Assembly (NCBI RefSeq): GCF_000686805.1
Contig: NZ_JMLP01000018.1
Location: 1 to 64,000 of the forward strand
Source: Bacillus sp. UNC41MFS5
GTDB lineage: Bacteria > Bacillota > Bacilli > Bacillales_B > DSM-18226
Direction of reading: 5' to 3'
Length of the DNA stretch: 64,000 nucleotides
Of this stretch, positions 8,620 through 17,041 are shown one piece after another (positions within the stretch are counted from its first letter, which is position 1; every line of letters begins with the position of its first letter). The notes beneath the pieces are model-generated. The model saw only the letters and a program-made list of their open reading frames with translations, was not told the DNA's origin and ran no database searches. A program made the position numbers and the translations under genes.

Positions 8620-9773
8620 AGACCTTTCAAGGATACCGGCGGGCGAATGGAAGTATAGGGGTACGAAATCACGTCATAGTGATGAATACGGTTGGAGAGT
8701 TGGCCAGTTTTACGAAAAAAGTGGCTCAGTTGGTCCCGGGGGTTATTCCTGTTGCTCATCAGGCAGGAAAAGCCCAATATCCGGAGGATTTAGAACAGAC
8801 GATTCGAACGCTGAAGGGTACGGCTGGCCATCCGAATGTGAGTGCCGCCCTTCTTTTAGGGATGGGTGATGGCGACCCCGCCGAGGAAATTGTTGAAAGC
8901 TTAAAGGAAGAGGGCTGTTATGTCCATTCGATTACTTTTCAAAAGGATAAAAGCATTTCGGACATTCTGAAGGAAGGAAAGCTATGGCTCGAAACGGCAG
9001 TCGAACGAAGCCTTGCCCAAGAAAAGGTTACGGCCGATATAACCGAATTGACTATTGGGCTTGAATGCGGCGGGTCAGATGCTTGGTCCGGAATCACCGC
9101 TAATCCCGCGATTGGAGCCTGCTCTGATGCAGTTGTACGAGATGGAGGAACCAGTATTTTAGCGGAGACGACCGAAGCTATCGGGGCGGAGCATATTTTG
9201 GCCAAACGAGCTGTTAGTCCGGCAGTCGGGGAAGCCTTTTTAAAAATTGTTAGGGAATACGAAGAACGAATCCGCGACACCGGTGAAGATATTCGCTCGG
9301 CCAATCCGACGCCGGGTAATATGGCAGGCGGGTTAACGACCCTCGAGGAAAAATCGTTAGGCTGTATTAAAAAGGGCGGAAATTCGACGTTGATGGAAGT
9401 GATTGCCTATGCCCAAAAGCCGACAGAAAAAGGGTTTGTCTTTATGGACACACCGGGTTATGACGTGGAATCGGTTGCCGGCCTGGCTGCAGGGGGTGCT
9501 CAAATTGTCTTGTTTTCCACTGGGAAGGGCTCGCCGACAGGTTCGCCTATTGTCCCAGTGATTAAAGTGGGAACTAACCCAAGACTCTATGAAATCATGT
9601 CTGAGCATATTGATGTGAATGCCGGAAAAATCATTCAAGGGCTCAATACGATTGAGGAAATTGGCCAAGAAATCTATGACCTGATCATGGAAACGGCAGG
9701 CGGCGAGTTGACGGCGGCCGAAAGACATAAAAATCAAGAATTTGCGATTTGGCGATTAGCAGAAACTAGATAG
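8616..9773 (+). CDS. UxaA/GarD-family dehydratase, large (C-terminal) domain protein 2
   Basis: A 385-residue altronate/galactarate dehydratase C-terminal domain protein. It begins MKTFQGYRRANGSIGVRNHV and continues with LECGGSDAWSGITANPAIG (iron/substrate region), TPGNMAGGLTTLEEKSLGC, MDTPGYDVESVAGLAAGG, FSTGKGSPTGSPIVPVIKV and NPRLY. These are the most canonical family motifs in the cluster, so this is the likelier catalytic subunit. The start is ATG 8616, ten bases after GGAGGT and inside the stop of the SAF gene. A longer frame from 8502 runs through the SAF gene and is not used. A terminator at 9793 closes the operon. Confidence 0.9.
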   Translation: MKTFQGYRRANGSIGVRNHVIVMNTVGELASFTKKVAQLVPGVIPVAHQAGKAQYPEDLEQTIRTLKGTAGHPNVSAALLLGMGDGDPAEEIVESLKEEGCYVHSITFQKDKSISDILKEGKLWLETAVERSLAQEKVTADITELTIGLECGGSDAWSGITANPAIGACSDAVVRDGGTSILAETTEAIGAEHILAKRAVSPAVGEAFLKIVREYEERIRDTGEDIRSANPTPGNMAGGLTTLEEKSLGCIKKGGNSTLMEVIAYAQKPTEKGFVFMDTPGYDVESVAGLAAGGAQIVLFSTGKGSPTGSPIVPVIKVGTNPRLYEIMSEHIDVNAGKIIQGLNTIEEIGQEIYDLIMETAGGELTAAERHKNQEFAIWRLAETR

Positions 9774-9792
9774 AGTAATATATACAAGTAGA

Positions 9793-9826
9793 AAATCCCC
9801 TATCATGAGCAGATAGGGGATTTATT
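9793..9826 (+). terminator. Intrinsic terminator of the sugar-acid operon
   Basis: AAATCCCCTATC (9793-9804) pairs with GATAGGGGATTT (9812-9823), 12 bp with a seven-base loop, followed by T-rich sequence. It lies 20 bp past the last dehydratase gene. Confidence 0.88.
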
Positions 9827-10023
9827 ATGTAATTAATAAATTTTTTAAATAGTAACTGGTCTGTGTTAGAGCCGATTTACAAAAAATTAACAAATCAGAA
9901 GGCTCTAATGAGTTTATAATGAAATTAGAATATTGGGCATTTTTATATTTATTTAAGTTGAATTGAACAGCTGCATCTTATGCTTTTTGAGTAAATAAGT
10001 GCTTATTAAAGGAGAGATGGTTA

Positions 10024-11058
10024 ATGGCTATTTTAGTAACAGGCGGTGCTGGATATATTGGTAGTCATACTTGTGTTGAGCTACTATCAGCAGGCTATGA
10101 AATTATTGTTCTAGATAATTTTTCAAACAGTAAACCAGAATCATTAAATAGAGTGAAAGAGATAACTGGTAAAGACTTTTTATTTTACGAGGTTGACTTG
10201 CTTGACCGAAACCGACTTGAGGATGTGTTTTCAAACCATTCAATCGAAGCCGTTATCCATTTTGCAGGACTAAAAGCGGTTGGGGAATCCGTTTCGATCC
10301 CTCTCCATTATTATCATAATAATATAACTGGAACACTTATTCTTTGTGATGTGATGAAGAAATATGGTGTGAAGAATCTTGTGTTCAGTTCATCTGCAAC
10401 TGTTTATGGTATGCCAGAACGGGTACCCATTTCTGAAGATTTCCCACTAAGTGCAACCAATCCATATGGCCGAACTAAGCTTATGATAGAAGAAATCCTC
10501 CGTGATTTATATATAGCAGATGATAGCTGGAGTATTACCTTATTGCGTTACTTCAATCCAATTGGAGCTCATGAGAGTGGTAGGATTGGAGAAGATCCCA
10601 ATGGTATCCCTAATAATTTAATGCCATTTATTACTCAGGTGGCTGTAGGGAAAAGGAAAGAATTACAAGTGTTTGGAAATGATTATCCAACGGTTGATGG
10701 TTCGGGTGTAAGGGATTATATTCACGTTGTTGACCTTGCACTAGGCCATTTGAAAGCACTTGAAAGAGTAAAGTCTTCTATTGGTGTGGATGCCATTAAT
10801 CTTGGAACGGGAACTGGTTATAGTGTATTAGAAATGGTAACAGCTTTTGAAAAAGCAGGGGGTGTGAAAGTTCCTTATAAGGTGGTGGAGCGCCGACCTG
10901 GAGATGTAGCTGTTTGTTATGCAGATCCTTTAAAGGCCAAAAATGTTCTAGGATGGACTGCTGAACGAGGAATTGAAGACATGTGTAGAGATTCTTGGAG
11001 ATGGCAGGAAAATAATCCGAATGGGTATGAAACAAATGTAGTGGTAGAATCAAAGTGA
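10024..11058 (+). CDS. galE: UDP-glucose 4-epimerase
   Basis: A 344-residue short-chain dehydrogenase/reductase that interconverts UDP-glucose and UDP-galactose using bound NAD. Visible features: the nucleotide-binding motif [10 protein letters not shown] (residues 6-15), DNFSNS after beta-2, [10 protein letters not shown], the catalytic SSSATVYG Ser/Thr region and Tyr-x-x-x-Lys in [16 protein letters not shown] and the C-terminal RRPGDVA are also typical. Length is standard. AAGGAGAG precedes the ATG. It is flanked by terminators at 9793 and 11069, so it is a single-gene unit, possibly supplying UDP-galactose for surface polysaccharide. Confidence 0.96.
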   Translation: MAILVTGGAGYIGSHTCVELLSAGYEIIVLDNFSNSKPESLNRVKEITGKDFLFYEVDLLDRNRLEDVFSNHSIEAVIHFAGLKAVGESVSIPLHYYHNNITGTLILCDVMKKYGVKNLVFSSSATVYGMPERVPISEDFPLSATNPYGRTKLMIEEILRDLYIADDSWSITLLRYFNPIGAHESGRIGEDPNGIPNNLMPFITQVAVGKRKELQVFGNDYPTVDGSGVRDYIHVVDLALGHLKALERVKSSIGVDAINLGTGTGYSVLEMVTAFEKAGGVKVPYKVVERRPGDVAVCYADPLKAKNVLGWTAERGIEDMCRDSWRWQENNPNGYETNVVVESK

Positions 11059-11068
11059 ATTATAACTT

Positions 11069-11116
11069 AAGGAAACAGTTACATACCGAATAGGGTGTGT
11101 CTGTTTCCTTTTTTTA
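11069..11116 (+). terminator. galE terminator
   Basis: AAGGAAACAG (11069-11078) pairs with CTGTTTCCTT (11101-11110) and is followed by a run of T. It sits 11 bp after the galE stop. Confidence 0.85.
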
Positions 11117-11195
11117 TGGGGGAAAGTTAATCGCAGTTCTTGACATTTTTCTCATGTATTTAAAGTGGAAAATCTAGGAATAATGCGAGCTGAAG

Positions 11196-11450
11196 TAACT
11201 TTTAATTAAACGTTTGTGTAGTTTCGAAAATGTGAGGGATTAGTAGAATAATGTAAGTTGATGAGAAACCCATCTGATTTTGTTAAAAGATGGGTTATTT
11301 CCTGCGAAATTAATAAATGCTTTTGCGACATTCTTCTTGTCTACTTTGCTCCGGGAATTCATATGCATCAGTACTTGTAGAAGTTTTAACCAAACGTTTG
11401 AATAGTATAGCCTAAATGGTATTTTGTCGAAAGAGTGTCGGTTAGTGACG
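11196..11450. repeat. Interspersed repeat, copy B
   Basis: This is the most complete copy of the 240-bp family. It has TAAACGTTTG (11207-11216), GAGAAACCCATCTGATTTTGT, TTATTTCCTGCGAAATTAA and CAAACGTTTG (11391-11400, 184 bp after the first), then TTTTGTCGAAAG and the end TAGTGACG. It fills most of the gap between galE and the TubZ-like gene and ends 126 bp before that start, so it may contain or carry that gene's promoter. Confidence 0.72.
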
Positions 11451-11575
11451 TAGGCCAAGACTATGGGGATGGTTCACATGGTCCTCACTAACCAAATTAA
11501 AAACCATTTTTAAAATGAAAAAGTCTAAATTCATAAAATTTGAGTATTATCATATTAAGATAAGGAGGCGATCTG

Positions 11576-12685
11576 GTGAAATCAATTGGAATCTTGGGTG
11601 TAGGTCAAGCAGGCGGTAATATAGCTGAGATAGCAACAACCTTGGGCTTTCAAACCGCCTTAATCAACACTAACCAACGTGATGGGATAGTAAACACGAG
11701 GGTGGAGAAGAAGTATTTTGTCCCTGGTTATAATGGTGCTGGTCAAGATAGATCAATCGGATTAAGAGCTGTTAAAGAAAATTATCGAGAGCTGATTGAC
11801 TTTGTAAAGGGGTCCTTTAAAAACATAAGGCTGTTATTGGTGGCTTTCTCTACCGATGGTGGTACTGGATCTGGTATGAGCCCTTTATTAATTGATATGT
11901 TGTTAGATCATCTGCCTGGCGTCAACATTGGTGCTATTGCTATTTTACCTGAGCGAAACGTGTTAGCTGGAAACCGAATCAATGCTTCTGAATGTATTGA
12001 AGAGATTTCCAAAATCGAAGCCATCTCTTCTGTATTCCTTGTAGACAATGATCAGATGCGTAAGATTAACCCACAATCCAGCAAACATCTGATCTATCTT
12101 TCTTCTAATCAACAAGTCATGGAAGCAATTAACAATGTACTGCGAGTCACGCATAAGAGTTCTTTTTATGGTAACTTTGATGAGTCGGACCTAATGAATA
12201 TTCTTAACACAAGAGGAGTAACGTTAATATCTTCTGCCACAATCACAGACGCTAAGACATCGTCTGACGTATCTAGAGAAATTCACCAATCTTGGGTTAA
12301 CTCAATATTCTGTCCTGTTGAATCAGCGGGCGTCATTCGAGCTGGTTTAATCTATGAAGGACCAGAGAATATGTCTAAGCTAATTAATGTACCATCTATC
12401 TTTGAAAGGGTTGGAGAACCTTTACAATTATTCGAAGGGACCTATTTCTCAGAAACTGACGCTACTATAACAACCATTCTAGCGGGCTTTTCCTTCCCTA
12501 CCCGGCGCCTGCTATCAATAGAGGATTCCCTTGAAAAGAACAAAGATCGTTTACAAAACCTAGTCAACAAGGAACAAAGTCAGAGGTATGAGTCTAAAGT
12601 ATCTTGGGCATCTGGCCTAAAAGCTAAAAAACCTGATAAACAGGGAGGACCAGTAGCGTCCAAGTTACCGAAGAACCTGAAATAA
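11576..12685 (+). CDS. Tubulin/FtsZ-superfamily GTPase, TubZ-like
   Basis: A 369-residue cytoskeletal GTPase. The N-terminal GVGQAGGN (8-15) and the tubulin signature GGTGSG (95-100, within FSTDGGTGSG) form the nucleotide pocket. NFDESD (200-205) matches the T7-loop pattern N-x-D-x-x-D that triggers GTP hydrolysis in the next subunit, so it should be active. The C-terminus is a lysine-rich tail (KAKKPDKQ, LPKNLK) rather than the FtsZ conserved C-terminal peptide. This argues for the plasmid/phage partition branch (TubZ/PhuZ-like) and not for the division FtsZ. Its GTG start follows AAGGAGGCGATCTG. No TubR-like partner is next to it. The superfamily is near certain; the role is unknown. Confidence 0.85.
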   Translation: MKSIGILGVGQAGGNIAEIATTLGFQTALINTNQRDGIVNTRVEKKYFVPGYNGAGQDRSIGLRAVKENYRELIDFVKGSFKNIRLLLVAFSTDGGTGSGMSPLLIDMLLDHLPGVNIGAIAILPERNVLAGNRINASECIEEISKIEAISSVFLVDNDQMRKINPQSSKHLIYLSSNQQVMEAINNVLRVTHKSSFYGNFDESDLMNILNTRGVTLISSATITDAKTSSDVSREIHQSWVNSIFCPVESAGVIRAGLIYEGPENMSKLINVPSIFERVGEPLQLFEGTYFSETDATITTILAGFSFPTRRLLSIEDSLEKNKDRLQNLVNKEQSQRYESKVSWASGLKAKKPDKQGGPVASKLPKNLK

Positions 12686-12814
12686 CAAATGTGCAAATAC
12701 TGGAAATGAAAATGGTCATTTCATAGAAATAATGAAAAATCAGACTTGCATCAGGAACCGTATTTTTGGGTGTTCTCTTTGTAATAAGCTATTTTCTTAT
12801 TGACCAATCATGCA

Positions 12815-12845
12815 AAAAGACGAATCCGCGTGGATTCGTCTTTTT
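12815..12845. terminator. Bidirectional terminator between convergent genes
   Basis: AAAAGACGAATCC (12815-12827) pairs with GGATTCGTCTTTT (12832-12844) around a GCGT loop. A-tract and T-tract on the two sides let it stop both the TubZ-like gene and the minus-strand gene ending at 12851. Confidence 0.9.
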
Positions 12846-12850
12846 TTAAC

Positions 12851-15514
12851 TTATAAAAGCGGGTAGATAGCATTTGCGTATGCAATTGCCCCTTTATTGT
12901 TAGGATGACCCATTGAAGCTCGTTTGCAGATCTCAAAGTCTATTCCCGTACAGCCAGCTTCTGTGCAAGAGACCAGCCGATCAGCTGCGATAAAATCTTG
13001 TGGGGACATATCCAAATTAATCCCGAATAAATAAGGATCATTGGAAAGTGCAGAGTGTTCTACACCTATATTTGGATCGGCAAAGAAAAAACGTTTTTCA
13101 CCAGTCAAGGCAGCATTTGTTTCATCAACAGCTTGTTGGAGAAACAATTTTGACTCGGTAGCAAGCTGCAGGCTTCTTGCATGGATGATCTGTAGGTGAT
13201 GTTCAGTCAAAAATCCAGCAACAACACCGCCAGGTATCCCCTCAGTTGCAATTCCTAAAGCGACAAGTAAAACTTCTACAGCGGTTAAATCACTGTGTTC
13301 AGAAACAGGGGGATAATATCCCGTTACAATTACCTTGGCATTTGGAAAGGTAGTTGCCACTTTAGTAAATAAAGTTTTACTATTATCAAGGAAGTGAGTC
13401 CGATGAAGGGCACTCAAATCATCAGTATTAAAAGGATTCAGGACGACTCGAAGATTAACATCATTGATTCCGCCATCCATAATAATAAGATCTACTTCAG
13501 ACTGTTCCCCGACAAATAGATCACACTGTTGTAGAATGGTCGGATAGGAAACAGGTACTTCTCCATCTACAGCTGGAGTATTTTTAGGGTCATCTACTCC
13601 AATCGTTGCCCCAGAGTGTGCAAGCACTTGCGTATAGTATCCGATATTTCCATTTCGTGCTTTGACAGCATTGCCGACGAGGGAATAGTGCTTTTCATGT
13701 TCTGGTAAGCCTTGACCCCAAGATACTGAATCACCAATGACAAGCATATGAAAGGTATCCAACACTAAGTTGAGGGTGTTAGATGGCGTTCCATCTGATA
13801 AAATCACGCGCGCTACAGCATGCTCACCTGATGGGTTTTCTTCTATTGTAGATGGTCTGATCAATGTGAATTCTAGCTGGGTCGGGCTTAACAAAGTAAC
13901 ATCCGGCATATCTTGATCATTGATCCGAACAATGGCATTTTCTGAAAACCCACTACCTATTAATGTTACTTTTCTCCCTGGCTTGACTCGCATATGTTCA
14001 TTTTCTTTATTATCCTGCTGGGCAGAGTCGACCTTGGGCTTAATATACAAAGAGGCTTTATTGGATAATGTTCCATCCGACTGTTTTACCTGAAGTGTGT
14101 GCTGCCCCCCTCTTATAAAAGGAGCCGAAAATTGCAGGGAAGTATCACTGTAAACGTTTGTTGGTACAGGTGAACCATCGATTAGCACTACATCCGATTT
14201 CGTAAAACGCTTGCCTTTTAATGTTACGCTTTCCGCTGCATAGGCATAAGCCGGAGTTGCTTCAAAAATTGCCGGTTCTAGAAGTTTTCTGCGAAAATCA
14301 TCAGGATCGATGGCACGCATACTGATTGGTTCCGGAAGTTTTCCGCCATCGTACCCGCTGGCACCTTGGCCAGAGTAAGCACCATCAGGCCCTCTTGATC
14401 CGGCAGTTCTTGGTCCAGGTCCACAAACGGCTCCAAAGTTTGCTTTAAGAGAATCTCCAACAGGTCCTCCAGGGCCGCCTGAACCGGGATAACCAGGCTG
14501 ACCTCCAGCTCCACCGCGGCCACCATCCACGGTTATGTAAAAGCCTTGAAGATATTGATTGATCACGTTCTGAGGGGCATAAAAAGAAAGCTTTCCACCG
14601 TATCCGCCATTGCCGCCATCTCCGCCCTGACCTGCATTTCCTCCAGTTCCTCCGTTGCCGCCAGCACCTGCCCCTGACTTACAGAATCCTGACCAGTCTA
14701 ATTGGGCAGGTTTTCCTTTTCCTCCTTGGCCGCCATTCCCGCCGTCCTGACCAGAACCACCGGTGGTTCCATCCTGCCCCCTTAAATCAAAAGCAGGACG
14801 TCCAATCATATCAAGAACCCATAGTTCTAGTTCAGGTGCACTATTTCCATCGGGGCCTCTGCCGCCTTTGTCACCATGTTTTCCATTTGTCCCTGTAATC
14901 CCTACCAGTGTAGTCGAAGTTGATACTTGAGGTGGTGTTCCTGGTTTCCCAAGTTTAGCGGGACTGGATTTACTTGGCCTTTCCCATGTAAACGTAACAT
15001 TTTGGCCAACTGTAATTTTTTCTGCAATTAAAATAAGATAACGCTGAGGCTGCTTTAGAACTACTGTTGTATTGTCCTGTAAATTGATTTCTGTTGCTAC
15101 CCAATAAGCGGTATCTACATTGATCTGTGTGGTAATACCCGGTACGGAGGCAGCAGTTACTGTTCTTGAAGGCAATGGGACTGCTTTCAAAATAGTGGCC
15201 TGGCCTCCAACAGGTTGAAGTACGGGTGTGGTTGCAGTGTTCGTTACTTTATACGCCGACTGGAAGTATGCCTGTGTGGTCGTGGCCGCTAAATTAGGAT
15301 CAGGCTTTGTAAGCCCTGCTTGAGGTATTAAATTACCTGATAAATTAAGTGTTCCAAGGGATGATAGGGAAGTAATTCCCACGGATTCTAGAACTGCTTT
15401 GTGATACTGTAATCGGTCCTGGCTTAAACTTGTGGTTGAAGTGATGGTGTTGGAACTAATTGAAAAGGATTTTAGAGCAACAGGGATAAATTGTGTTCCT
15501 AGAGTTGTAGACAT
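12851..15514 (-). CDS. Large glycine-rich, IPT-domain, SGNH-hydrolase protein
   Basis: A mosaic protein of 887 residues. Residues 205-390 are glycine-rich, collagen-like low-complexity sequence (runs of GGNGGTGG and GGAGGQPGYPGSGGPGG type). Two IPT/TIG-like beta domains follow at about 418-492 and 505-587. The C-terminal 300 residues are an SGNH/GDSL esterase: GDSVSWG (594-600) with the nucleophile Ser, MDGGINDVN, and a C-terminal HPNNKG with the catalytic His. No signal peptide, membrane anchor or sorting motif is visible. The start is ATG 15514, seven bases after an AGGAGG site; a longer frame to 15562 lacks one. The likely function is hydrolysis of an ester on a polysaccharide or lipid. 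The partner and location are unknown. Confidence 0.8.
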   Translation of the reverse strand: MSTTLGTQFIPVALKSFSISSNTITSTTSLSQDRLQYHKAVLESVGITSLSSLGTLNLSGNLIPQAGLTKPDPNLAATTTQAYFQSAYKVTNTATTPVLQPVGGQATILKAVPLPSRTVTAASVPGITTQINVDTAYWVATEINLQDNTTVVLKQPQRYLILIAEKITVGQNVTFTWERPSKSSPAKLGKPGTPPQVSTSTTLVGITGTNGKHGDKGGRGPDGNSAPELELWVLDMIGRPAFDLRGQDGTTGGSGQDGGNGGQGGKGKPAQLDWSGFCKSGAGAGGNGGTGGNAGQGGDGGNGGYGGKLSFYAPQNVINQYLQGFYITVDGGRGGAGGQPGYPGSGGPGGPVGDSLKANFGAVCGPGPRTAGSRGPDGAYSGQGASGYDGGKLPEPISMRAIDPDDFRRKLLEPAIFEATPAYAYAAESVTLKGKRFTKSDVVLIDGSPVPTNVYSDTSLQFSAPFIRGGQHTLQVKQSDGTLSNKASLYIKPKVDSAQQDNKENEHMRVKPGRKVTLIGSGFSENAIVRINDQDMPDVTLLSPTQLEFTLIRPSTIEENPSGEHAVARVILSDGTPSNTLNLVLDTFHMLVIGDSVSWGQGLPEHEKHYSLVGNAVKARNGNIGYYTQVLAHSGATIGVDDPKNTPAVDGEVPVSYPTILQQCDLFVGEQSEVDLIIMDGGINDVNLRVVLNPFNTDDLSALHRTHFLDNSKTLFTKVATTFPNAKVIVTGYYPPVSEHSDLTAVEVLLVALGIATEGIPGGVVAGFLTEHHLQIIHARSLQLATESKLFLQQAVDETNAALTGEKRFFFADPNIGVEHSALSNDPYLFGINLDMSPQDFIAADRLVSCTEAGCTGIDFEICKRASMGHPNNKGAIAYANAIYPLL

Positions 15515-15877
15515 GTGATTCCTCCTGAGATAAACAATGTTTAGGCATTTATCATCCAACAAACCAATGAATTACTAGTGATCCTTAGAATGACACAATA
15601 TTTCTTTAACTACAGGGAGATTAAAAGTTGTGAAGGACTTGATAAAAACCCGATTAACAATATATTTGATAACCAATTAAACTAGAACCATATTTTGGTG
15701 AATGTCTATTTAACATAAAGTATGATAAACCAATGAAATCAAATGAAATCAGGAAGAAATTCATAAGGGTGAAGAATCGACGAGATAGCTGCGGAAATAT
15801 GCTGTATATCAAGGCTAGGGGAAAGGAAGAGTTTAAGACAATTTTTTTAAGTATGGAGAGGGAATGGTATGTGTTGG

Positions 15878-16114
15878 GACCACTTTTAATTAAATGTATG
15901 GATAGTTTTGAAAAGGAGGGGTTTTAATAGAATAATGGAATTGTAAGTAACCAATCTAATTTTGTAGATAAATGGGATATTTCCTGCGGAATTTTGTAGC
16001 GCATCTCGACAATTTTCATAATTGAGCTGCAGGGAAAGTCCATATATAGCAGAATTTATAGCTGTTTCAATCAAACGTTTGATTAGTAAGGAAACTGGAC
16101 GAAATTTGTCATAC
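15878..16114. repeat. Interspersed repeat, copy C
   Basis: It aligns with copies A and B: CACTTTTAATTAAATGTATG at the left (first palindrome decayed), CCAATCTAATTTTGTAG, GATATTTCCTGCGGAATTTT, CTCGACAATTTTCAT and an intact CAAACGTTTG (16072-16081), then AAACTGGACGAAATTTGTC. Its right end matches copy E better than A, B and D, which suggests two subfamilies. The 15515-15877 stretch holds no gene that I can support. Confidence 0.68.
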
Positions 16115-16121
16115 ATTAAGG

Positions 16122-16184
16122 GCCGTGGGGACATTCTGGTGGTACTCAATCATCAAAAAAGGCCATGAGAACCGACCCTGTGGC
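16122..16184. repeat. Paired GCC(A/G)TGRGRAC repeat
   Basis: GCCGTGGGGACATTCTGG (from 16122) and GCCATGAGAACCGACCCTG (from 16162) are imperfect repeats 40 bp apart. The same pair recurs, better preserved, at 46048-46121. It directly follows repeat copy C and lies downstream of the DUF2238 gene. Confidence 0.45.
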
Positions 16185-16261
16185 ATACCTATCTGGAAAG
16201 ATTGTAACCATTGATTACTGTGTAATGAACATCTACACGATCAAACAGTTCAAGCAACTCA

Positions 16262-16882
16262 TTATCTAGGTTTTTCCAATCCTTTATAAAGGATCTTTGT
16301 GAAAAAAAGCGAAAGAATGGAGCCCACTAATAAAAATGACATATCCCACTGGGCGTCCCATATGTCTCCTTGCATGCCTAAAAAATCTTTTGTGGCTTTC
16401 CCTTCTTTCCCTATTTTTGTACTTGCCCACTCGATGATTTCGTAGAAAGCCCCGATTGCTAGTGTTATACATAGAGCAATAAAATTTGTCGTTTTACTTT
16501 TCAATAAAGCTGTTTTCCTTAATAATATCTCTAGTATAACTATGACCATAGACCCCTTAAGGAAATGACCAAACCGATCATAGTGGTTTCTTTTTAAATC
16601 ATAATAATCTTTAATCCATGTAAAGAGAGGTACTTTGGAATAAGAATAATGCCCTCCTATAAACGTTAAAATGACAAGAAGGGTAATAATGACATAGGAA
16701 ACAGTGGTAAGGCGAAAATGATTGTATCTTGATATCAAGAATATTAAAACTAATACTGAAGGTGAAACCTCCATCAACCAGACCATATAACCTTCCACAG
16801 GTTTAATCAGGGACCAAATAAGAATTAGCATAACAACAAATAATAAGAAAAAATGTATCGAACTAGCTTTTTTACGTGGCAC
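16262..16882 (-). CDS. DUF2238 (YjdF-type) integral membrane protein
   Basis: A polytopic membrane protein of the DUF2238/YjdF family, about 206 residues from GTG 16882 (GGAG eight bases upstream). Family signatures are IWSLIKPVEGYMVWLMEVSPS near the start, HYDRFGHFLKG, GAFYEIIEWASTKIG and FLGMQGDIWDAQWDM close to the end. These conserved charged residues in or next to helices are shared by the family, whose function is unknown. The frame stays open to TTG 17002 and would add a hydrophobic segment, but that start overlaps the terminator of the upstream gene and lacks a ribosome site, so the shorter form is preferred. Confidence 0.78.
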   Translation of the reverse strand: MPRKKASSIHFFLLFVVMLILIWSLIKPVEGYMVWLMEVSPSVLVLIFLISRYNHFRLTTVSYVIITLLVILTFIGGHYSYSKVPLFTWIKDYYDLKRNHYDRFGHFLKGSMVIVILEILLRKTALLKSKTTNFIALCITLAIGAFYEIIEWASTKIGKEGKATKDFLGMQGDIWDAQWDMSFLLVGSILSLFFTKILYKGLEKPR

Positions 16883-17000
16883 TCCAATCACTCCATCGGA
16901 AAACAAGATGAATATAGTATTGGCTAAAATTAAAAAAATATAGAAAGAGGTATGGGGTGCTAGGTTCCGAAAAAAGACAAGCGTCCGATTGACATATTGC

Positions 17001-17036
17001 AAAAAAGGAATTGTTCAGCAGAACAATCCCTTTTTT
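17001..17036 (-). terminator. Terminator of the gntP-like gene
   Basis: On the minus strand GGGATTGTTC pairs with GAACAATTCC around a four-base loop and is followed by six T. It lies just past the GntP stop at 17042. Confidence 0.85.
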
Positions 17037-17041
17037 ACATG

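Noticed and set aside
8939..9304. Long antisense frames inside the sugar-acid genes
   Set aside because: They are shadows of GC-rich coding sequence in the opposite frame, without ribosome sites or known motifs; the same is true of the other long antisense frames (for example 3278-3604, 43592-44110, 58488-58778).
10024..11058. galE as part of a capsule or Leloir cluster
   Set aside because: It has its own terminators on both sides and no galK/galT or polysaccharide genes beside it.
11240..11458. Minus-strand frames within repeat copies B and C that share NFAGN-KIR-like words
   Set aside because: The similarity follows from the DNA repeat itself; copy D has stop codons in the same frame, and no start or ribosome site is conserved.
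12186..12200. Division FtsZ as identity of the tubulin-like gene
   Set aside because: The T7 loop is FtsZ/tubulin-like in general, but the tail is basic and lacks the FtsZ C-terminal peptide, and no ftsA or dcw genes are near.
15733..15927. A 64-codon plus-strand frame next to repeat copy C
   Set aside because: No ribosome site, no recognisable family, and it runs into the interspersed repeat.
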